From NCBI GenBank assembly GCA_003567075.1, contig PXAU01000212.1:1-5265 (forward strand): 5,265 nucleotides of DNA, written 5' to 3'. The notes beneath the pieces are model-generated. The model was given only the letters and a program-made list of their open reading frames with translations. It ran no database searches and was not told the origin of the DNA. This stretch comes from Trueperaceae bacterium (GTDB taxonomy: Bacteria > Deinococcota > Deinococci > Deinococcales > Trueperaceae). The translations under genes were made by a program, and so were the position numbers. Below are positions 1-4,714 of this stretch, piece after piece; positions within the stretch are counted from its first letter, which is position 1; each line of letters starts with the position of its first letter.

Positions 1-75
1 CGTACCGTTGAGGACGCGCGAGACGGTGGCGGTCGAGACGCCGGCCAAGCGCGACACGTCCTTGATGGTGGGCAT
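1..75 (-). CDS. LacI-family transcriptional regulator, N-terminus only (runs off the window start)
   Basis: Reading leftward from an ATG at 75, the 25 visible codons encode a LacI-family helix-turn-helix start: MPTIKDVSRLAG, then the recognition helix STATVSRVL (residues 14-22) and NG. By family knowledge this is a sugar-responsive DNA-binding repressor whose effector domain lies outside the window. It is 19/25 identical to the N-terminus of the regulator at 417 on the other strand, so the two are paralogues transcribed back to back. The visible recognition helix differs at residue 15 (Thr here, Gln there). A purine-rich ribosome site, GAGGG at 84-80, lies 4 nt before the start. A leftward promoter and palindromic operator lie upstream at 201-155, which suggests autoregulation. 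The family assignment is firm. Effector and target genes cannot be seen. Confidence 0.9.
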   Translation of the reverse strand, partial: MPTIKDVSRLAGVSTATVSRVLNGT

Positions 76-154
76 GCCTCCCTCGCTCTCGTCCCCGCTG
101 CACGCTCTCGGGCATCGCGGTCGGGTCGAAAGGGAGGCGGCGTCGCAACCGAGA

Positions 155-170
155 ATGTAAGCGGTTACAT
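155..170. promoter_or_regulatory. LacI-family operator, ATGTAAGCGGTTACAT
   Basis: Two perfect 6-bp arms (ATGTAA and TTACAT) flank GCGG, with the central CG that LacI-family proteins need for hinge-helix leucine insertion. The site begins 2 bp downstream of the leftward -10 box and covers the predicted start site, which is where a repressor would act. The sequence resembles the GalR-type consensus (TGTAA-N-CG-N-TTACA). It most likely binds the regulator encoded at 1-75; which regulator binds it is inference. Confidence 0.75.
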
Positions 171-172
171 CG

Positions 173-201
173 AGGCTAGCATGCCGCCCGCGTGTCGTCA
201 A
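173..201 (-). promoter_or_regulatory. Leftward sigma-70-type promoter for the lacI gene at 75
   Basis: On the minus strand there is a -35-like TTGACG (201-196), a 17-base spacer, and a -10-like TAGCCT (178-173). A TGC extended -10 motif directly precedes the -10 (181-179) and may compensate for its weak match. The predicted start is near 166, inside the palindrome at 155-170, giving a leader of about 90 nt before the ATG at 75. The assignment rests on motif matches and on the operator placement mirroring that of the rightward promoter. Confidence 0.5.
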
Positions 202-224
202 TGATCGCTCCGGCCTCGCGCCCA

Positions 225-262
225 TCGCTTCACCGATCAACGCTTGGTGCGCGCTGAAGCGA
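225..262. repeat. 8-bp inverted repeat with 22-base spacer in the middle of the control region
   Basis: TCGCTTCA (225-232) and TGAAGCGA (255-262) are exact reverse complements. The repeat lies near the midpoint between the two regulator starts. The arm spacing is unlike a LacI operator. It could be a site for another regulator or chance in GC-rich DNA. Confidence 0.25.
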
Positions 263-335
263 CCGCGTGCCGCTGCAGGTGCGGGGCGCACGCGTGACGA
301 CCGGCACTTCGCGGGATACGCGCGGATTATTGTCC

Positions 336-349
336 TGAACGCGCTTTCT
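336..349. promoter_or_regulatory. Auxiliary LacI-family operator-like site, TGAACGCGCTTTCT
   Basis: This 14-mer matches the perfect palindrome at 390-403 at 12 of 14 positions, keeping the central GCGC and the whole right-hand GCGCTTTC. It ends 8 bp upstream of the rightward -35 box. The two centres are 54 bp apart, about five helical turns, so both sites face roughly the same side of the DNA. That geometry fits cooperative binding or a short repression loop by a tetrameric or paired LacI-type repressor. Binding itself is inferred. Confidence 0.5.
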
Positions 350-357
350 GCGAGCTC

Positions 358-387
358 TTGACACATGGCGACATCATCGTCTACAAT
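358..387 (+). promoter_or_regulatory. Rightward sigma-70-type promoter for the lacI-transporter-GH3 operon
   Basis: A perfect -35 TTGACA (358-363), an 18-base spacer and a -10 TACAAT (382-387, five of six consensus bases) make a strong housekeeping promoter. The predicted start is near 394, so the leader before the ATG at 417 is only about 23 nt. No comparable promoter was seen in the short gaps downstream, so this one may drive the whole gene set. Confidence 0.75.
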
Positions 388-389
388 CT

Positions 390-403
390 TGAAAGCGCTT
401 TCA
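390..403. promoter_or_regulatory. LacI-family operator, perfect palindrome TGAAAGCGCTTTCA
   Basis: This is a perfect 14-bp palindrome with a central CG, matching the classic LacI/CcpA-type operator pattern (TGWAANCGNTTWCA). It starts 2 bp after the rightward -10 box and covers the predicted transcription start, so an occupied site would block initiation. The gene starting 14 bp downstream encodes a LacI-family protein, so autorepression is the simplest reading. Binding by a global CcpA-like regulator is an alternative. Confidence 0.85.
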
Positions 404-416
404 GAGAGTCGAGTCC

Positions 417-1418
417 ATGCCGACCATCCGTGACGTGTCGCAACTCGCGAAAGTATCGCAAGCGACGGTCTCACGCGTGCTAACGGGGAGCGCCGTGGTC
501 AGCCCCACCAAACGGGCCGCCGTGCTCGCAGCCATCGAGCAGCTCGGCTACCAACCCAACACCTTCGCCCGCAGCCTGGCCACCAACCGCTCGTACGCCA
601 TCGGCGCGATGGTGAGCGAGCTCTCCAGCACCGTCTACGGCGAGATCATCCGCGGTATCGAGACCGTGACCGAGGAGTGCGGGCTCCAGATGGTGGTGGC
701 CAGCGGCCACGCCCGCGAGGACGCCGAGCGAGGCGCCTTCGAGTTCCTCTCCGAGCGCCGCACCGACGCGCTCATCGTGCAAGCCGACGTCACCCCCGAC
801 GACGATCTTGCGGCGTGGGTTCGCGACAGCGACCTCCCCGTGATCGTCATCGGGCGCCACATCCCCGCGGTCGCAGAGCGCTGCGTCTACCTCGACAACG
901 TCGAAGGTGGCGCGCTCGCGACACGGCACCTGCTGGAGCGCGGGCACCGACGCATCGCCCACGTGACAGGCCTGATGCACCTGGCCGACGGCAGCGATCG
1001 CTGCGCCGGCTACCGCTACGCGCTGGCCGAGCAGGGCCTGCCCTTCGAGGAAGCGCTCGTCGCCGAAGGTGACTTCGTCGAGGAGGGCGGCTACCGAGCC
1101 ATGCAGCTTCTGCTCCAGCGCGATGCCGGCTTCACCGCCGTGTTCGCCGCCAACGACCAATCCGCCGCTGGCGCCCTCAAGGCCCTGCGCGACGCCGGTC
1201 GACGCGTACCCGAAGACATCTCGCTCGTCGGTTTCGACGACCTGATCATCGCGCACTACCTCTACCCCGCCCTCACCACGGTGCGCCAACCCTTCGCCGA
1301 GATGGGCCAGGCTGCGGCCAGGCTCGCCCTCGCAGCGCTCGGCGTCGACGAGCAGAAGGAGGTGACGCGTCGGTTCGACCCCGTGCTTGTGGAACGTGAC
1401 TCCGTAGCCGCCCTCTAG
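417..1418 (+). CDS. LacI/GalR-family transcriptional regulator of the sugar-uptake operon
   Basis: This 333-aa protein has the usual length for the family. The helix-turn-helix lies at residues 3-23 (recognition helix SQATVSRVL at 14-22) and the hinge helix at about 47-57 (PNTFARSLATN; Leu54 is the position that inserts into the operator's central CG). The effector domain spans about 60-333. It carries family signatures DRCAGY (194-199), ANDQSAAGAL (245-254), VGFDD (271-275) and LTTVRQP (286-292). It should be a cytoplasmic dimer or tetramer that represses until a sugar binds. It looks closest to AscG/GalR-type regulators, which suits the GH3 gene downstream, but the effector is inferred. The ATG at 417 has only a weak ribosome site (GAGAG, 404-408) and follows an operator-covered promoter. 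Only 33 bp separate it from the binding-protein gene, so it probably heads the operon. Confidence 0.93.
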   Translation: MPTIRDVSQLAKVSQATVSRVLTGSAVVSPTKRAAVLAAIEQLGYQPNTFARSLATNRSYAIGAMVSELSSTVYGEIIRGIETVTEECGLQMVVASGHAREDAERGAFEFLSERRTDALIVQADVTPDDDLAAWVRDSDLPVIVIGRHIPAVAERCVYLDNVEGGALATRHLLERGHRRIAHVTGLMHLADGSDRCAGYRYALAEQGLPFEEALVAEGDFVEEGGYRAMQLLLQRDAGFTAVFAANDQSAAGALKALRDAGRRVPEDISLVGFDDLIIAHYLYPALTTVRQPFAEMGQAAARLALAALGVDEQKEVTRRFDPVLVERDSVAAL

Positions 1419-1440
1419 CCTTGCCGCCTCTCCCTCCCGA

Positions 1441-1446
1441 AAGGGG
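1441..1446 (+). promoter_or_regulatory. Ribosome binding site of the binding-protein gene
   Basis: AAGGGG sits 5 nt before the ATG at 1452. It is much stronger than the site in front of the regulator gene, which fits a binding protein being needed in far larger amounts than its repressor. Confidence 0.7.
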
Positions 1447-1451
1447 AACGC

Positions 1452-2693
1452 ATGAAGAAGATCCTCGCCCTTGCCCTCGCCGCCAGCCTGCTCGCCGGCG
1501 CGGCCCTCGCCCAGACGACGCTGACCCTCGGCCTGTTCGAGCCGCTGAACGAGCACGTCGAACTCGTACTGCCGCAGTTCAACGCGCTCCATCCCGACGT
1601 CACCGTCGAGATTCGCACCCTCGGGTTCGGCGACCATCACGACCTGCTCGTGACCAACCTCGCCACCGGCTCCGGTGCCGCCGACGTCGTCGCCATCGAG
1701 ATCGGGTACATCGCCCGCTTCGTGGCCGAGGGCGGCCTGCGCGACCTGAGCGAAGCCCCCTTCGAGGCCGACCGGTTCGCCGACGACTTCGTCGATTACG
1801 CCTGGGCGCAAGGCCGCACGGCCGACGGCCGCCAGATCGCCATGCCCACCGACATCGCCCCGGGCACCTTGTACTACCGGCGCGACCACCTCGAGGCGAG
1901 CGGTTGGACGATCGACCAGGTCATCGAGAGCATGGACAGCTTCCTCGACTACGGCCGCGAGCTGCTGGGGCACGGCGTGTTCCTCGTCGCGGACGCGGGC
2001 TCGATCGCCGAAGGCCTGATCCGCTCCAACGTCCCTGCCGGCGACGGCATCTACTTCGCCGCCGATGGCACCCCGCAGCTCAACAGCGAGCGCTTCCTCG
2101 AGGCCGCTCGCATCGCCCAGATCGTCCGCGAAGAGGGCATGGACGCCCAGATCGGCGCCTGGTCGAACGAGTGGTACGAAGCCTTCCGGCAGGGCACGAC
2201 CGCGGTCGAGATCTCGGGCGCCTGGCTCGGCGGTCACCTGCAGACCTGGATGGCCCCCGAGACCAGCGGCCTGTGGGGCGCCTCGAACACGCCGGGTGAA
2301 ATGCTCGTGAGCTGGGGCGGCTCGTTCTACGGCATCCCCACCCAGACAGACGAAGCGAAGCTCGATGCGGCGTGGGACCTGGTCCTCTTCCTGACGACCA
2401 ACCCCGAGATCCAGCTCAAGGCCTTCCGCACCATCAACGCCTTCCCCGCCATGCCGGTCACCTACGACGACCCCATGTTCGAAGAGGAGCTCGAGTTCCT
2501 CGCCGGACAGCAAGCGCGAATGCTGTGGGCCGACATCGCCAACCGGATCCCGGGCGTTGCCACCTTCCCGGGCGACATGATCGCCGAGGAGATCTTCGGC
2601 TCCGCCATGGGCGAGATCCTCAACGAGGGCCGCGACGTTCAGGCTGCACTCGACGAAGCGCAGATGTTGATCCAGCGGCGCATCCGCCGCTGA
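1452..2693 (+). CDS. Periplasmic sugar-binding protein of a CUT1-type ABC transporter (extracellular solute-binding family 1)
   Basis: This 413-aa protein would capture an oligosaccharide outside the inner membrane and deliver it to the two permeases encoded next. The N-terminus is a clear Sec signal peptide: Lys2-Lys3, an Ala/Leu-rich core, and cleavage after ALA at residue 20 (next residue Gln21). There is no cysteine there, so it is soluble rather than a lipoprotein. Family 1 features follow in order: FNALHPDVTVEIRTL (about 36-50), the stretch near 132-152 starting PTDIAPGTLYY, GAWLGG (256-261), WGGSFYGIP (288-296) with the usual Trp-Gly-Gly-Ser, and a C-terminal segment on leftover chain positioning (LVLFLTTNPEIQLKAF). 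The length is typical. The ligand cannot be read from the sequence; the neighbouring GH3 gene suggests a beta-linked oligosaccharide. The start is supported by the signal peptide and a good ribosome site. Confidence 0.93.
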   Translation: MKKILALALAASLLAGAALAQTTLTLGLFEPLNEHVELVLPQFNALHPDVTVEIRTLGFGDHHDLLVTNLATGSGAADVVAIEIGYIARFVAEGGLRDLSEAPFEADRFADDFVDYAWAQGRTADGRQIAMPTDIAPGTLYYRRDHLEASGWTIDQVIESMDSFLDYGRELLGHGVFLVADAGSIAEGLIRSNVPAGDGIYFAADGTPQLNSERFLEAARIAQIVREEGMDAQIGAWSNEWYEAFRQGTTAVEISGAWLGGHLQTWMAPETSGLWGASNTPGEMLVSWGGSFYGIPTQTDEAKLDAAWDLVLFLTTNPEIQLKAFRTINAFPAMPVTYDDPMFEEELEFLAGQQARMLWADIANRIPGVATFPGDMIAEEIFGSAMGEILNEGRDVQAALDEAQMLIQRRIRR

Positions 2694-2711
2694 CCTGACG
2701 CCTCTCGCGAA

Positions 2712-2744
2712 CCGTGGGGAACGCGCGCGGCGCGTTCCCCACGG
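2712..2744 (+). promoter_or_regulatory. Intercistronic 15-bp hairpin between binding protein and permease (no U-tract)
   Basis: CCGTGGGGAACGCGC (2712-2726) and its exact reverse complement (2730-2744) are separated by only GCG. The transcript would form a very stable stem starting 18 nt after the binding-protein stop. No T-run follows, so it is not a standard intrinsic terminator. By analogy with malE-malF and similar operons, it probably protects the upstream mRNA from 3'-exonucleases or causes partial termination, giving more binding protein than permease. The permease ribosome site (2748) begins only 4 nt after the stem, so it may also affect permease translation. Confidence 0.8.
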
Positions 2745-2747
2745 AAC

Positions 2748-2752
2748 GAGGT
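2748..2752 (+). promoter_or_regulatory. Ribosome binding site that fixes the first permease start
   Basis: GAGGT lies 6 nt before the ATG at 2759. An in-frame GTG at 2714 would lengthen the protein by 15 residues, but it falls inside the hairpin stem and its extra residues look like non-coding sequence, so 2759 is preferred. Confidence 0.7.
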
Positions 2753-2758
2753 CCAACC

Positions 2759-3763
2759 ATGGCCAGAACCACGACCTCACCACCACCGCCAGTCTCACTT
2801 CCGCGGATCAGCTGGAGCACGCGCTTCGACAAGCTCCAGCGGCGCTTTGCCCCCTTCGTGTTCATCAGTCCGTTCTTCATCTTGTTCGCCATCTTCGGCC
2901 TCTTCCCGATCGTCTTCTCGATGTACCTATCGCTTCAGGAGTGGAACCCGATCCAGGGTCTCGGCACGATGCGCTACATCGGCCTGGAGAACTACACCTG
3001 GCTGATGGGCGACCCCTGGTTCTGGCGCTCCATCACGAACACGCTCTGGATCGCCTTCGCCAGCGGCATCCCACAGCACCTGGTGGCGATCCCGCTCGCG
3101 TTCGCGCTGTCACGTGGCATCCAGAGCTTCCGCCACCCCCTCACCGCCGCGTACTTCCTGCCCTACATCACCTCGGCGGTGGCTATCGCGCTGGTGTTCC
3201 AGACGATCTTCGGCACCCAGTTCGGCATCCTCAACCAGACGCTGCAGTACCTCGCCACCGCACCCTGGAGCGCCTGGCTCTTCGGTGGTCTGGCTGACAG
3301 CCTGCCAGTGAACTGGCTCGGGCGCGCGCCCAACATCAAGCCTGCCATCTCGCTCCTCGTGTGGTGGCAGTTCTTCGGCTTCAACGTGGTGCTCTACGCG
3401 GCCGGCTTGGCCACCATCCCGAAGGACTACTACGAGGCCGCCCAGATCGACGGTGCCAGCGGACGCCAGAGCTTCTTCCACATCCCCCTGCCCCTGCTGC
3501 GCCCCATGATCTTCTTCGCCGTCACCTTCACGATCATCGGGAACCTCCAACTCTTCGACCAGCCCTTCATCCTCACGGACGGCACAGGCGGCACGAGTCA
3601 AGCGGGCATGACGGTGGCGATGTACCTCTACCGCACCGGCTTCGAGTGGCTCGAGATGGGGACGGCTGCCGCGATCTCGTGGTTGCTCTTCCTGCTCATC
3701 GGCACGTTGACGGTCATCCACTTCTACTTCTTCGGCCGATCCGGCCTGGAAACGAGGGACTGA
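2759..3763 (+). CDS. Sugar ABC transporter permease, MalF/UgpA-like (CUT1)
   Basis: This 334-aa inner-membrane protein would form half of the translocation channel with the product of the next gene. Six likely membrane segments lie at about 32-59, 93-118, 126-152, 194-218, 247-270 and 302-325, after a Pro-rich, basic cytoplasmic N-terminus. The family's ATPase-docking EAA loop is intact: Glu226-Ala-Ala, Gly232, then IPLPLLRP (242-249). The stretch IGLENYTWLM (74-83) before the second segment is typical of MalF-type CUT1 permeases. Its stop codon overlaps the next start by one base (TGATG), so the two permeases are probably translationally coupled and made in equal amounts. The family is certain; the sugar carried is not. 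Confidence 0.95.
   Translation: MARTTTSPPPPVSLPRISWSTRFDKLQRRFAPFVFISPFFILFAIFGLFPIVFSMYLSLQEWNPIQGLGTMRYIGLENYTWLMGDPWFWRSITNTLWIAFASGIPQHLVAIPLAFALSRGIQSFRHPLTAAYFLPYITSAVAIALVFQTIFGTQFGILNQTLQYLATAPWSAWLFGGLADSLPVNWLGRAPNIKPAISLLVWWQFFGFNVVLYAAGLATIPKDYYEAAQIDGASGRQSFFHIPLPLLRPMIFFAVTFTIIGNLQLFDQPFILTDGTGGTSQAGMTVAMYLYRTGFEWLEMGTAAAISWLLFLLIGTLTVIHFYFFGRSGLETRD
3754..3758 (+). promoter_or_regulatory. Ribosome binding site of the second permease, inside the end of the first permease gene
   Basis: GAGGG lies 4 nt before the ATG at 3763 and 10 nt before a second in-frame ATG at 3769. Either could be used and the difference is two residues (Met-Arg). The overlap with the upstream stop favours 3763. 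Confidence 0.55.
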
Positions 3764-4638
3764 TGCGCATGACCGCCTCAACCCCTCGGACCGCCCGGCG
3801 CAACGAACGCACGGGGCGCAGCCCAGTCGGACAGTTCTTCCTCTACCTCGGCCTGATCGCGCTCGCCCTGCTGACGCTGTTCCCCTTCTACTGGATGTTC
3901 GTGCTCTCGTCGCACTCGCAGTCGACGATCTTCTCGGCGCCTCCGCCCCTGTGGTTCGGCGAGTTCCTGGAGCGCAACTACAACGCGCTGCTGGCACGCC
4001 TGCCGTTCCTGCGCAACATCTGGAACAGCTTCTACATCGCGCTCATGGCGACCATCACGACGATGTTCTTCGCCAGCCTGGCAGGCTTCGCCTTCGCGAT
4101 GTACGACTTCCGCTTCAAGCGCTTTCTCTTCGCCTTCGTCATCGGCTCGCTGATGATCCCACCACTGCTGGGCATCATCCCCTACTACCTGATCATCCAG
4201 TTCCTCGGTTGGCTCGACACGCCGCGCGCCATCTGGGTTCCTGGTATGGCCGGTGCCTTCGGCATCTTCCTCATGCGCCAGTACGTCGCCTCGAGCATGC
4301 CGCGCGAGCTGATGGACGCCGGACGGATCGACGGCGCGAGCGAGTTCCGGCTCTACTGGAACATCGCCCTCCCGATCATCCGCCCCGGCCTCGCAACGCT
4401 GGGAATGCTGACCTTCATCGGTCAGTGGAACAACTTCCTCGGCCCGCTGGTGGTGCTCAACTCGCGTGAGAACTACACCATTCCTGTAGCGCTTCGCACC
4501 CTGCAGGGCCAGATTCAGACCGACTGGGGGGCGGTGCTGACCGGTACGTCGCTGGCAGTGCTACCACTACTCATCATCTTCGTGTTCGCCTCCAAGCAGG
4601 TGATCGAGGGCCTGGTGGCGGGCTCGGTCAAGGGGTAG
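3763..4638 (+). CDS. Sugar ABC transporter permease, MalG/UgpE-like (CUT1)
   Basis: This 291-aa inner-membrane protein is the partner of the preceding permease. After a basic cytoplasmic N-terminus (about 1-22), six membrane segments are likely at about 24-47, 86-112, 119-146, 154-172, 209-227 and 262-283. The EAA loop runs from MPRELMDAGRIDGAS (179-193) to IALPIIRP (201-208). The glycine (Gly191) and the LP are kept, but the usual Glu-Ala-Ala reads Asp185-Ala-Gly187. The C-terminus FASKQVIEGLVAGSVKG is the classic ending of MalG-type permeases, which shows that the gene is complete. The frame stays open upstream of 3763, but that stretch overlaps the first permease gene and is not coding in this frame. 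No ATPase gene follows before the GH3 gene. Confidence 0.95.
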   Translation: MRMTASTPRTARRNERTGRSPVGQFFLYLGLIALALLTLFPFYWMFVLSSHSQSTIFSAPPPLWFGEFLERNYNALLARLPFLRNIWNSFYIALMATITTMFFASLAGFAFAMYDFRFKRFLFAFVIGSLMIPPLLGIIPYYLIIQFLGWLDTPRAIWVPGMAGAFGIFLMRQYVASSMPRELMDAGRIDGASEFRLYWNIALPIIRPGLATLGMLTFIGQWNNFLGPLVVLNSRENYTIPVALRTLQGQIQTDWGAVLTGTSLAVLPLLIIFVFASKQVIEGLVAGSVKG

Positions 4639-4704
4639 GCCGAAGGGATCGTTCGAGTCGTCACGGGGTAGCGCGGTGCGAGCGGCATGCGCCCAGTGAC
4701 CGAT

Positions 4705-4709
4705 GGGAG
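4705..4709 (+). promoter_or_regulatory. Ribosome binding site of the GH3 gene
   Basis: GGGAG lies 5 nt before the ATG at 4715. It overlaps an in-frame ATG at 4703 that would add four residues (MGVC) and has no clear ribosome site of its own, so 4715 is preferred. The 76-bp gap after the second permease (4639-4714) shows no clear promoter or terminator. Confidence 0.6.
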
Positions 4710-4714
4710 TCTGC

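Larger units (their letters stand above)
76..416. other. Divergent intergenic control region between two lacI-type genes
   Basis: These 341 bases hold no convincing gene. They separate two divergently transcribed LacI-family regulators. The region contains a leftward promoter with an operator on the left side (155-201), and a rightward promoter with one operator over the start site and one upstream of the -35 box (336-403). The middle (about 202-335) is GC-rich; I see only an 8-bp inverted repeat with a 22-base spacer (225-262) and short GC-rich palindromes at 279-296. Confidence 0.8.

Noticed and set aside
128..137. GAAAGGGAGG as a possible extra operator half-site or rightward ribosome site
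   Set aside because: No matching second arm is nearby and no open reading frame follows at a suitable distance on the plus strand.
279..296. Small palindromes GTGCG-GGG-CGCAC and CACGCGTG
   Set aside because: They are short and made mainly of G and C in GC-rich DNA, with no placement relative to either promoter that suggests function.
1421..2299. Overlapping plus-strand open frame in another phase inside the binding-protein gene
   Set aside because: The translation is dominated by Arg, Pro and Gly, typical of out-of-frame GC-rich sequence, and the true frame has a signal peptide and family 1 motifs.
2712..2744. The hairpin as an intrinsic transcription terminator ending the operon
   Set aside because: No T-run follows the stem and the permease genes continue immediately downstream, so full termination is unlikely. 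It is kept as an mRNA-stability or attenuation element.
480..2798. A very long open frame on the minus strand opposite the regulator and binding-protein genes
   Set aside because: Its translation has no recognisable domain and is rich in Gly, Val, Glu and Asp, as expected for the antisense of GC-rich codons. Both plus-strand genes beneath it have clear family signatures, so it is a shadow frame.
3361..3762. Upstream extension of the second permease's open frame
   Set aside because: It overlaps the first permease's coding sequence in another phase and gives His/Arg/Pro-rich nonsense. The real protein starts at the ATG overlapping the upstream stop.
3110..3997. Minus-strand open frame opposite the permease genes
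   Set aside because: It is low-complexity, charged and Arg/Glu-rich, with no motif, and lies opposite two well-supported membrane proteins.
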